Below are positions 34,127 to 42,054 of a DNA stretch of 64,000 nucleotides, in pieces (position 1 is the stretch's first letter; each line of letters opens with the position of its first letter). Location: NCBI GenBank assembly GCA_036946415.1, contig JAQIJD010000001.1:124001-188000 (forward strand), in the 5' to 3' direction. The translations under genes and the position numbers were made by a program. The notes beneath the pieces are model-generated. The model searched no databases, had not been told where the DNA came from, and saw nothing but the letters and a program-made list of their open reading frames with translations. Source of the stretch: Sphingomonas_Q fennica_A. Its GTDB lineage: Bacteria > Pseudomonadota > Alphaproteobacteria > Sphingomonadales > Sphingomonadaceae.

Positions 34127-35350
34127 TTACAGCGTGACGACGTTGTGGGCGATCGCCGCGGGCGCCTCGATCACGCGATAGGCGCTGGCCATCGGCTGGT
34201 CGTCCATCTCGATCACCTCGCCGGCGGTGAAGCCGTTGAAGCCGGTTCGCATCGCGCAGCCATAGGCGCCGAGCATCCCGATCTCGATATAGTCGCCGGC
34301 GGCGATGTCGGCCGGCAGGTCGAACGGGCCGGCCATATGGTCCATGTCGTCGCAGGTTGGGCCGTAGAAGCTGAACGGGAGCGGCTTGGCATCCGACCCG
34401 TCCTTGCGGACCAGCTCGACCGGGAAGCGCCAGCCGACGTGCGCCGCATCGAACAGCGCCCCATAGGCGCCGTCGTTGATATACAGCTCGGTCCCGCGGC
34501 GCCGCTCCACCCGCACCAGCAGGCTCGCATATTCGGCGCACAGCGCACGGCCCGGTTCCGCCCACAGCTCGGCCGAATAGCTGACCGGCAGCGCTTCGAA
34601 CGCCTCGTGGATGGCGTGGAAATAGGCCTCCAGCGGCGGCGGGGTCATGCCCGGATAGATGGAGGGAAAGCCGCCGCCGACGTCGATCACGTCGACCGTC
34701 ACGCCCGCCTCGACGATCGCCTGCCGCACGCGCGCCATCGCCTGCACATAGGCGGCGGGCGCCATCGCCTGGCTGCCGACGTGGAAGCAGATGCCGAGCG
34801 CGTCCGCCGCCTGCCGCGTCGCCATCAGCAGCGGGGCGACGTCCGCCCCCTCGCAGCCGAACTTGGAGGCGAGGCTGAGCTTGGAATGGTCCGACGAGAC
34901 GCGCAGGCGCACGCACAAAGTGAGATCAGAAGCCTCCCCGGTCGCGCGGACGATCTTTTCCAGCTCGTCGAGCGAATCGAGCGAGAAGGTGCGCACGCCA
35001 TGGACGTGATATGCCTCCGCGATGGCTTCCTCGGCCTTCACCGGGTGCATGAAGCACAGGGTCGCGTCCGGCAGCAGCCCGGCCACCAGACGCACCTCGG
35101 CGATCGAGGCGACGTCATAGTGCGTGATGCCGCTGTCCCACAGCAGGCGGATCAGCGCCGGGGTGGGATTGGCCTTCACCGCATAGAGCGACCGGCCCGG
35201 GAACTTCTCCGTGAAGAAGCGGGCGGCCGCGCGAGCGGCGTGCGGACGCACCAGCGTGACCGGCTGGACCGGACGCTTGGCGGCGATATCGAGAACGGTG
35301 GCGTTCCGGACGGGGGACGCTACCCCCAGCGCGCTATGATGCTCGTGCAA
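34127..35350 (-). CDS. Type III PLP decarboxylase (ornithine/lysine decarboxylase-like)
   Basis: A decarboxylase of the alanine-racemase fold. The PLP lysine is in SLYAVKANP, with HYDVASIAEV, the substrate loop HVGSQ, DVGGGFPSIYPG and the active-site cysteine in GPTCDDMDHM. These match eukaryotic-type ornithine decarboxylases, which make putrescine from ornithine. I place the start at TTG 35350, 11 bases after GGAGG; a GTG at 35410 would add 20 residues but has a poor ribosome site. It probably shares a transcript with the speY-like gene. Confidence 0.88.
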   Translation of the reverse strand: MHEHHSALGVASPVRNATVLDIAAKRPVQPVTLVRPHAARAAARFFTEKFPGRSLYAVKANPTPALIRLLWDSGITHYDVASIAEVRLVAGLLPDATLCFMHPVKAEEAIAEAYHVHGVRTFSLDSLDELEKIVRATGEASDLTLCVRLRVSSDHSKLSLASKFGCEGADVAPLLMATRQAADALGICFHVGSQAMAPAAYVQAMARVRQAIVEAGVTVDVIDVGGGFPSIYPGMTPPPLEAYFHAIHEAFEALPVSYSAELWAEPGRALCAEYASLLVRVERRRGTELYINDGAYGALFDAAHVGWRFPVELVRKDGSDAKPLPFSFYGPTCDDMDHMAGPFDLPADIAAGDYIEIGMLGAYGCAMRTGFNGFTAGEVIEMDDQPMASAYRVIEAPAAIAHNVVTL

Positions 35351-35531
35351 CTCAAGGGACCTCCAGTGCCGCAGGGCAACCCCGCGGTCTTTTCTGTTGA
35401 AGAAATTCACTGCCTTGCGGTGGAAGTCCCATGGGGCAGCGGAGGCGCGATATAGGAGGGGGGTGCCCCCCTGTAAAGTTGCCTCGCCGCATCAATTTCG
35501 CCCTGTCACGAAACTGCCACGGATCACCCGA

Positions 35532-36503
35532 ATGTCGCCGAAATCCGCCACCGAATCATGGCCGACCGCAGCCGGCGTCGCTGCCGCCGCCGCCCGAATC
35601 GCAGGACGCGTGTTAACGACTCCGCTGCTCGCCTGGCCGGATCGGCCGCGGCACTGGATCAAGGCCGAGTCGGTGCAGATGGGCGGGGCGTTCAAGCTGC
35701 GCGGCGCCTTCAACCGGCTGCTGCGGATCGCGGAGGCGGACCGGCCGCGCGGCGTCGTCGCTTTCTCCTCCGGCAATCATGCGCAAGGGGTGGCGCGCGC
35801 CGCCGCCGCGCTCGGGCTGCCGGCGGCGATCGTGATGCCGGCGGACGCGCCGCAGGTGAAGCTGGCGGCGACGCGGGCGCTGGGGGCGGAGGTGATCCTC
35901 TACGATCGCCGCACCCAGAGCCGCGAGGCGATCGCGGCGGCGTTGGCGCAGGAGCGGGGGGCGGTGCTGGTGCCTTCGTTCGACGATGTCGACGTGATCG
36001 AGGGGCAGGGCACGGCCGGGCTGGAAGCGGCGGTGCAGGCCGCCGCGGCGGGTGCGGCGCCGATCGCGCGGGTCGTCACCCCCTGCGGCGGCGGCGGGCT
36101 TGCGGCGGGGCTGGCGCTGGCGCTGCCCGACGCGGAGATCGTGGTGGTCGAGCCTTCGGGGTGGGACGATATGGGCGCCTCGCTGGCGGGCGGGCGGATC
36201 GTGCCGGTCGGCCCGGACGCACCCGCCACCGCCTGCGACGCCCTCCAGACGACGCGCGTGGCGGACCGGACCTTCGCGGTACTGGCGGCGGCGGGGGCGC
36301 GCGGCCTTGCGGTCAGCGAGGCCGAGGTGGCGGCGGCGATGCGCGCCGCCTTCCGGCTCGGGCTGGTGGTTGAGCCGGGCGGGGCGGTGGCGATGGCGGC
36401 GGTGCTGGCGGACCGCCTGCCGCCGATCGACGACACGACGCTGGTGCTGGCGTCGGGCGGCAACGTCGATCCGACGGCCTATGCGCGGGTGATCGCCGGG
36501 TAG
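35532..36503 (+). CDS. Threonine dehydratase-like PLP enzyme without ACT domain
   Basis: A 323-residue fold-type II PLP enzyme: the lysine K55 in GGAFKLRGAFNRL, the phosphate/substrate loop SSGNHAQGVA, and a glycine loop in TPCGGGGLAAGLALA. The short length means there is no regulatory C-terminal domain, as in catabolic threonine dehydratase or serine racemase. The ATG at 35532 starts at the usual family N-terminus; the frame is open upstream to 35397 without support. Product and regulation are not visible. Confidence 0.85.
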   Translation: MSPKSATESWPTAAGVAAAAARIAGRVLTTPLLAWPDRPRHWIKAESVQMGGAFKLRGAFNRLLRIAEADRPRGVVAFSSGNHAQGVARAAAALGLPAAIVMPADAPQVKLAATRALGAEVILYDRRTQSREAIAAALAQERGAVLVPSFDDVDVIEGQGTAGLEAAVQAAAAGAAPIARVVTPCGGGGLAAGLALALPDAEIVVVEPSGWDDMGASLAGGRIVPVGPDAPATACDALQTTRVADRTFAVLAAAGARGLAVSEAEVAAAMRAAFRLGLVVEPGGAVAMAAVLADRLPPIDDTTLVLASGGNVDPTAYARVIAG

Positions 36504-36515
36504 GGGGCGCGCGCG

Positions 36516-36694
36516 TGTCCCTTGCATCTTGCGGTTGGCCCGATTCGATGCGTCGGATGGGGTGAGCGGCGGGGGTGGCCACCCCCGCCGCTCGGCCGGG
36601 CGGGACCGTTTGTCCCTTGGCTGGAACCGTAGTCGAGACAGGTCCGCCCGGTCCCTTTGTCTGGCCTGAACAGATGATGGGGAGCAAGTCCCGC
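36516..36694 (+). ncRNA. Candidate bridge RNA region of the IS110 element
   Basis: The left-end noncoding region has strong secondary structure: a perfect 15-base-arm palindrome at 36564-36593 (arms GAGCGGCGGGGGTGG and its complement) and imperfect arms near 36597-36608 and 36641-36651. IS110-type elements encode a bridge RNA in this position that guides target choice. AGTCGAG at 36631-36637 is complementary to CTCGACT at 37661-37667 in the right flank. RNA boundaries are not determinable here. Confidence 0.45.
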
Positions 36695-37645
36695 ATGCAA
36701 GGCAAGGAACAGACGATCTACGTTGGTATCGACGTGTCCCGGGCACGGCTCGATGTCCACCTCCACCCCTCGGACGAGCGGTTCGCAGTCGGCAACGATG
36801 CGGCCGGGCGACGGCAGCTTGTCCGGCGGCTGCGGCAGCTGGACATCGCGTTGGTGGCGATCGAGCCGACCGGCACTTTCCACCGTGCGCTGCACCGCCA
36901 TCTCCATGCCGCCGGCCTCGCTACGGCCCTCGTCGATCCGCTGCGTGCCCGTCGCTTCGCTCAGGCGATCGGGCAGCTGGCGAAGAATGACAGGATCGAT
37001 GCGGCGATGCTCGCGCTCATGGCCGAGCGGCTGTCACCGGCACCCACGGCACCGCCCGATCCCGCCCAGGAACACCTCGCCGAACTCGCCACCGCCAGAA
37101 CCGCCGCCATCGCCGAACAGGTCGCCCTCGACAATCGCCGCGCCGCCACCACCGACCCATGGCTGCGCCGGACGCTCGGGTGCCGCAGCCGAGGCATCGT
37201 CCGCCACATCGCCCGCCTCGACCGGCAGATCGAAACCGCCATCGCCCAGGCCCCCGCCATCGCCCGGCGTGCGGCTGTCCTCAGGTCCATTCCCGGCGTC
37301 GGCCCCGTCACCGCCCTCGCCTTCCTCGCATACCTGCGCGAACTCGGACAGCTCACCGCCAAGCAGGTCGCAGCCATGGCCGGCCTCGCCCCCATCGCCC
37401 GCGACAGCGGCACCAGTAGCGGCCAAAGACGCATCCGCGGCGGCCGCGCCGCCCTCCGACAGGCTCTCTACATGAGCGCCCTCGTCGCCAGCCGATACAA
37501 CCCGAACCTCGCGGAAACCTACCGGCGCCTGCGCGACGCCGGCAAACCCCCAAAAGTCGCCCTCGTCGCCATCGCCCGCAAACTCGCCATCCTCGCCAAC
37601 CGCCTCGTGGCCGAAAACCGTACCTGGACCCCCATCCCAGCTTGA
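36695..37645 (+). CDS. IS110-family transposase
   Basis: A 316-residue DEDD-type recombinase. The acidic residues are D13 (VGIDVSRARLD), E57 (AIEPTG), D99 and D102 (KNDRID); the C-terminal domain has SIPGVGPVTA and the serine region GTSSGQRRIRGGR (Ser241/242), the nucleophile position of IS110 enzymes. It cuts and joins DNA guided by an element-encoded RNA. The start at 36695 follows GGGGAG; Met codons at 36674 and 36677 are alternatives. Confidence 0.9.
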   Translation: MQGKEQTIYVGIDVSRARLDVHLHPSDERFAVGNDAAGRRQLVRRLRQLDIALVAIEPTGTFHRALHRHLHAAGLATALVDPLRARRFAQAIGQLAKNDRIDAAMLALMAERLSPAPTAPPDPAQEHLAELATARTAAIAEQVALDNRRAATTDPWLRRTLGCRSRGIVRHIARLDRQIETAIAQAPAIARRAAVLRSIPGVGPVTALAFLAYLRELGQLTAKQVAAMAGLAPIARDSGTSSGQRRIRGGRAALRQALYMSALVASRYNPNLAETYRRLRDAGKPPKVALVAIARKLAILANRLVAENRTWTPIPA

Positions 37646-37660
37646 CGTCAAAGACAGATG

Positions 37661-37688
37661 CTCGACTTCGCTCGGGGTGAACGGAGGT
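37661..37688. repeat. REP-like repeat at the IS110 right flank
   Basis: CTCGACTTCGCTCGG then GTGAACGGAGG, directly after the IS110 right end. It looks like the insertion target. Confidence 0.7.
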
Positions 37689-37712
37689 TTCCGAAGCGGT
37701 CGCCGCCCGCCC

Positions 37713-40061
37713 CTACCAGCGCGTCGCGAAGCGCAGCACCGCGCCCAGATCGTCCGGCGCGGCGGCGATATTGCCAGGTTGGCGTCGCCAGAAGAGGTTG
37801 GCGTCGAGCCAGCCGATCCCCAGCCGCCGGCCCCACGCCGCCTCGACGATCCGCTCGCGCCCGTCCGGCGCCAGCCCCCAGCGGCGTTCGGCATAGGTCG
37901 TCGTGAGCGTCGCATAATCATAGGCGACGGGCATCGACAGGCGGTAGCCGCCGCCCGAGACGCGCAGCGGCTGGGCGAGGCGCAGACCGAGGCGGTTGGC
38001 ACGGCCGGCATGGGCGATATCGAAGGCGAAGGCGTCCGAACGCAGGCGGCCGTCCGCCGCCATCAGCCCGCCGCGATCGGCGCGCGTCCAGGCGCGGCGC
38101 CAGGCGGTGCCGGCCTGCCAGCCGTCGCCCAGCGCCAGAGTGGCGGCGGCGTCGCCGGTGGTGGTGAGCGCGCCGCCCGATCCCAGCGCCGCACCGAAGC
38201 GGCTGCCGAGCACGCTGCGCGCCTCGCGCAGCATCCCCGCCCCGAGCGAAAGCGTCAGTGCGCCGATCGGCCGCATGCCCGATACCCCAAGCATCGCATA
38301 GGCCGGCGGCACCGCCTCCTGCCGGGCGAGGCGCTGCGCCTGGCCCTGTTCGCCCGACAGCGCCAGCGTCGTCTGGCCGAACCGGTGGGCGGCGGCGAGC
38401 GAGACGCCGCCATTGGTGTCGAAGCCCGGCCCGGCGGTGGGCGCGCGGGCGATGAGGAAGGCGGCGGCATCGCCGCGCCCGCTCACCCGATCGGCCAGCG
38501 CCGCGCCGCCGGGGGCGAAGCCGAGGGCGGCGGTGGTGCGGGCGTCGATCCGTGCCAGCATCGTGCCGGCGATGGCGCGGCCGGCGGGGCGCAGCGCCGT
38601 CTGCCGCTGGGCGAGGCCGAGCCACGGCTGGTCCGCCCCCGGATCGCGCGCGGTGGTGACGGAGACGCTCAAGGCCCCCGCATCCGCCACGCCGCCCGCG
38701 GTGAAGCCGCCGATCGCCATCGCCAGCGGCCGGCGCTGCGCGACGCGGCCGAGCGTGCGCGCCAGCGGCAGCGTGAAGGCGCGGCCGTAGGAATCGAGGA
38801 TCACGCTCTCCCCCATCGGCCGCGCCGTCGCATCGCCCATCGCCGCCGCGACGATGCCGTTGCTGGCGAGCGAGACGGGTACCGCCGAACCGGCGAGGCT
38901 GGTCGATCCCGCCGGCTGGAAGGCGCGCGCGAGATTGAGGATACCACGGCCGTAGATCGGATCGGTGCCGGCAGCGCCGGCGTCGGTCGCGCTGTTGAAC
39001 AGCAGGCTCAGCGCCTGCGTGGCGGACAGATTGGGGAAGGCGCTGCGCAACAGCGCGACGGCGCCGGAGATGGCGGGCGTCGCATAGGACGTGCCCGAAT
39101 AGAGGAACGACTGGCCGGTCTCGTCGAACCCGCGCACGCGCGATCCCAGCGCGGTCAGATAATAAGGGGCGAAGCTGCCGGCCTTGTTGGCGAAGGATGC
39201 CGCCGCATTCGTGGCGTCGTGCGCGCCGGCGATCACGATCAGCCCGCGCGCGACCGCGGCATCGGCGGCGATGCGCGCGAACGGCTCCGGCTCGCCGCCG
39301 TCCGCATCGGCGCCGCTGTTGCCGGCGGCGATGACGAGGATCACGCCCGCCGCCGTCGCCCGCGCCATCGCCGCGCGCAGCGTCTGGCTCGGTTCCGATT
39401 CGCCGCCCAGCGAGAGGTTGATGACGGTGGCGTTGCTGGCCACCGCATGGTCGATCGCCTGGGCAAGCGTGGCGTGGCTGTATTTGCAGCCGTCGGTGGT
39501 GCCGCAGGTGCCGGCGGTATCGGCGCGGAGGGCGAGGATGGTGGCGCCGAACGCCACGCCCATCGTCTGCGTACCGTTGCGCGAGGCGGCCGCCACGCCC
39601 GCCACCGACGTGCCGTGCCCGTCGCTGTCGGCAAAGCTGGTGTTGCCGCCGAAGGCGCGGCTGGCGGCATCGATGCGGCCGGCGAATTCGCTGCCCGGAT
39701 CGGTGAGGCCGCTGTCGACAATGGCGATGCGCGTGCCCTGCCCGGTGGCGCCGGCATTGTAGGCGGAGATCGCATTGGCCGCGGACGCGGCGTTCGACCG
39801 GCGATATTCGGCATCGTCGTAATTGACGGTGGGCGCCGCCGGCGTCGGCGTGGGAGACGGGGTGGGGGTGGGCGTCGGCGTGGGCGTGGCGGTGGGCGGT
39901 GGCGTCGTCGAGACCGGATTGTCCCCGGCGACCGGTGCCTGGGTGGGCGAGGGGGTCGGCGTCGGGGTGGACTGCATGCCGCCGCCGCCCCCGCCGCCGC
40001 AGCCGGCGAGCATCAGGGCGAGGGTGACGATTGCCGAAGAACCGTGGAAATTCCGTCGCAT
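37713..40061 (-). CDS. Subtilisin-like serine protease with barrel-like C-terminus (lipoprotein)
   Basis: A 782-residue S8 protease. A signal peptide with lipobox LMLAGC (Cys21) is followed by a Thr-Pro repeat linker (about 30-78). The catalytic triad is D116 (IVDSG), H149 (DGHGTSVAG) and S325 (SGTSYATPAISGA). Residues 430-782 are rich in alternating beta strands and end in FATRW, as in autotransporter-type barrels. It is probably surface-exposed. GGAGAGGATG before the ATG at 40061 supports this start rather than the longer frame. Confidence 0.88.
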   Translation of the reverse strand: MRRNFHGSSAIVTLALMLAGCGGGGGGGMQSTPTPTPSPTQAPVAGDNPVSTTPPPTATPTPTPTPTPSPTPTPAAPTVNYDDAEYRRSNAASAANAISAYNAGATGQGTRIAIVDSGLTDPGSEFAGRIDAASRAFGGNTSFADSDGHGTSVAGVAAASRNGTQTMGVAFGATILALRADTAGTCGTTDGCKYSHATLAQAIDHAVASNATVINLSLGGESEPSQTLRAAMARATAAGVILVIAAGNSGADADGGEPEPFARIAADAAVARGLIVIAGAHDATNAAASFANKAGSFAPYYLTALGSRVRGFDETGQSFLYSGTSYATPAISGAVALLRSAFPNLSATQALSLLFNSATDAGAAGTDPIYGRGILNLARAFQPAGSTSLAGSAVPVSLASNGIVAAAMGDATARPMGESVILDSYGRAFTLPLARTLGRVAQRRPLAMAIGGFTAGGVADAGALSVSVTTARDPGADQPWLGLAQRQTALRPAGRAIAGTMLARIDARTTAALGFAPGGAALADRVSGRGDAAAFLIARAPTAGPGFDTNGGVSLAAAHRFGQTTLALSGEQGQAQRLARQEAVPPAYAMLGVSGMRPIGALTLSLGAGMLREARSVLGSRFGAALGSGGALTTTGDAAATLALGDGWQAGTAWRRAWTRADRGGLMAADGRLRSDAFAFDIAHAGRANRLGLRLAQPLRVSGGGYRLSMPVAYDYATLTTTYAERRWGLAPDGRERIVEAAWGRRLGIGWLDANLFWRRQPGNIAAAPDDLGAVLRFATRW

Positions 40062-40212
40062 ATCATCCTCTCCGATGGCCGGGGCGCCCGTCACGCGTCC
40101 ATGCGGTGCGGATGGTAAGCTTATGGTTAACGTTGCGGGGCGAAAGTGGCGAGGCGGACCGCTGTGGCAAAGCGCTTTCCCCCCGGCCACGGACGTTCTA
40201 TCGGCTCGCCCC

Positions 40213-40893
40213 GTGCTGCCCGCGCTCGCCCATATCGATACCTGGATCTTCGATCTGGACAACACGCTCTATCCGGCGTCGTCCGATCTGTTCGGCCAGA
40301 TCGACCGGCGGATGACCGACTATGTCGCGCGGCTGACGGGCACGGGGGCGGAGGAGGCGCGCGCGCTCCAGAAGCGGCTGTTCCACGAACATGGCACCAC
40401 CTTGTCCGGCCTGATGCGGACCCACGCCATCGACCCTTACGAATTCCTCGCCGACGTCCACGCGATCGAGATGGACGCTATCGCCGAGGATGTGGCGCTG
40501 GCGCATGCCGTCGCCCGCCTGCCGGGGCGCAAGCTGATCTTCACCAACGGCGACGAGCCTTATGCCCGCCGCGTCCTCGCGCGACTCGGCCTGTCCGAGA
40601 CGTTCGAGGCGATCCACGACATCCACGCCTGTGCCTACCATCCGAAACCGCATGTCGAGAGCTATGCCTCGATGTGCCGGCGGCTGACGGTCGATCCGCG
40701 GACGGCGCTGTTCGTCGACGACATGATCCGCAACCTCGCCCCCGCCAAGGCGCTGGGGATGACGACGGTGTGGATGGACAACGGATCGGAACAGGGGCCG
40801 GGGGACGCGGACGGCAGCCTCGCCCATATCGACCATCGCATCTCCGCCCTCGGCCCCTGGCTCGACGGCATCCTGGAAGGGCAAGCACAATGA
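40213..40893 (+). CDS. Pyrimidine 5'-nucleotidase (HAD family)
   Basis: A 226-residue HAD hydrolase with motif I DLDNTLYP (D14, D16), motif II LIFTNGD, lysine in HPKPHVESY and motif IV FVDDMIRN. The wording is that of the Pyr-5'-nucleotidase/SDT1 group, which dephosphorylates UMP/CMP. GTG at 40213 places the start eight residues before the conserved core. The stop overlaps the dapD ATG (ATGA), a pairing common in alphaproteobacteria. Confidence 0.85.
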   Translation: MLPALAHIDTWIFDLDNTLYPASSDLFGQIDRRMTDYVARLTGTGAEEARALQKRLFHEHGTTLSGLMRTHAIDPYEFLADVHAIEMDAIAEDVALAHAVARLPGRKLIFTNGDEPYARRVLARLGLSETFEAIHDIHACAYHPKPHVESYASMCRRLTVDPRTALFVDDMIRNLAPAKALGMTTVWMDNGSEQGPGDADGSLAHIDHRISALGPWLDGILEGQAQ

Positions 40894-41705
40894 CCGACGA
40901 TCTTCAGGCCACCATCGAGCAGGCGTGGGACGCCCGCGACGGCGTGAACCTCCAGACCACCGGCGCGGTGCGCGATGCGGTGGAGACCGCGCTCGGCGAG
41001 CTGGATGCCGGCCGCCTGCGCGTGGCGACCCGCGGCGAGGACGGGCAGTGGACGGTCCACCAGTGGCTGAAGAAGGCGGTACTTCTGTCCTTCCGCCTCA
41101 ACGACAATGTCGTGATGGAAGGGCCGGCGGCGTTCGACAAGGTGCCGTCCAAGTTCACCGGCTGGGAGGAGCCGCATTATCGCGATGCCGGCTTCCGCGT
41201 GGTGCCGGGGGCGGTCGCGCGGCGCGGCGCCTTCATCGGCCGCGGCGTCATCCTGATGCCGAGCTTCGTCAACATCGGCGCCCATGTGGGCGAGGGGACG
41301 ATGGTCGATACCTGGGCGACGGTCGGCTCCTGCGCGCAGATCGGCCGCAACGTGCATCTGTCGGGCGGCGCCGGCATCGGCGGCGTGCTGGAGCCGTTGC
41401 AGGCCGGGCCGGTGGTGATCGAGGACGGCTGCTTCATCGGCGCCCGTTCCGAAGTGGCCGAAGGCGTGATCGTGCGCGAGGGCGCGGTGCTGTCGATGGG
41501 CGTCTATCTCGGCGCCTCGACCAAGATCGTCGATCGCGCCACGGGCGAAGTGACGCGGGGCGAAGTGCCGCCCTATGCGGTGGTGGTGCCCGGCACGCTG
41601 CCGGGCCCGGACGGGGGCCCTGGCCTCTATTGCGCGGTGATCGTCAAGCGGGTCGACGCGCAGACGCGCAGCAAGACGGGGATCAACGAACTGCTGCGGG
41701 ACTGA
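40890..41705 (+). CDS. dapD: Tetrahydrodipicolinate N-succinyltransferase
   Basis: A 271-residue hexapeptide-repeat acyltransferase in the diaminopimelate/lysine pathway, converting tetrahydrodipicolinate and succinyl-CoA to N-succinyl-2-amino-6-oxopimelate. The N-terminal helical domain (WTVHQWLKKAVLLSFRLND) and left-handed beta-helix with MPSFVNIGAHVGEGTMVDTW, GSCAQIGRNVHLSGG and GVLEPLQA are characteristic. ATG overlaps the upstream stop by four bases. It is followed by the palindrome array. Confidence 0.95.
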   Translation: MTDDLQATIEQAWDARDGVNLQTTGAVRDAVETALGELDAGRLRVATRGEDGQWTVHQWLKKAVLLSFRLNDNVVMEGPAAFDKVPSKFTGWEEPHYRDAGFRVVPGAVARRGAFIGRGVILMPSFVNIGAHVGEGTMVDTWATVGSCAQIGRNVHLSGGAGIGGVLEPLQAGPVVIEDGCFIGARSEVAEGVIVREGAVLSMGVYLGASTKIVDRATGEVTRGEVPPYAVVVPGTLPGPDGGPGLYCAVIVKRVDAQTRSKTGINELLRD

Positions 41706-41725
41706 CGCCTCGCCGACCAATCAAG

Positions 41726-41995
41726 CCCTCCCCTAAAAGGGGAGGGTTGGGTGGGGTTCGCCGCGAGGGACGAGGCGCTGCGGCATACGCAGCGAACCCC
41801 TCCCCCCAGCCCCTCCCCTTTCAGGGGAGGGGAGCGCGTGAGGCGGGCGCGAGGCAGACATAGCCCTTTGCCGCGATCGGCGAGGCGCCGCGGCATACGC
41901 AGCGAACCCCACCCCCAGCCCCTCCCCTTTCAGGGGAGGGGAGTGCGTGAGGCGGGCGCGGGGCAGACATAGCCCTCCCCTGAAAGGGGAGGGTT
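41726..41995. repeat. Array of four GC palindromes with a tandem 112-bp unit
   Basis: Palindromes CCCTCCCCT/AGGGGAGGG type occur at about 41726, 41812, 41919 and 41974. The first and fourth carry the tail TTGGGTGGGGTTCGC on their right, the second and third its complement on their left. The unit beginning GAGGCGCTGCGGCATACGCA (41771) recurs with about 112-base spacing, and both units share AGGCAGACATAGCCCT. CGCTGCG/CGCAGCG hairpins sit between facing palindromes. The interval 41706-42054 holds no gene. Confidence 0.8.
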
Positions 41996-42054
41996 GGGTG
42001 GGGTTCGCCGCGATTGGCGGGAGGCTGCGGGCATACGCGGCTAATCCGGCCCGC

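Larger units (their letters stand above)
36516..37655 (+). mobile_element. Intact IS110-family insertion sequence
   Basis: Comparing the two copies defines the element: identity starts at TGTCCCTTGC (36516) and runs at least to 37655. It has no long terminal inverted repeats, as usual for IS110, and encodes one transposase with a long structured 5' noncoding part (about 180 bases) and a very short 3' part. Its right side runs into the repeat CTCGACTTCGCTCGG (37661). If the element ends at the TG of GATG (37659-37660), a TG dinucleotide would be present at both ends. Confidence 0.85.

Noticed and set aside
41726..41995. CRISPR-like spacing of repeats
   Set aside because: Repeats are palindromes in mixed orientation with near-identical, not unique, intervening sequence, and no cas genes are present.
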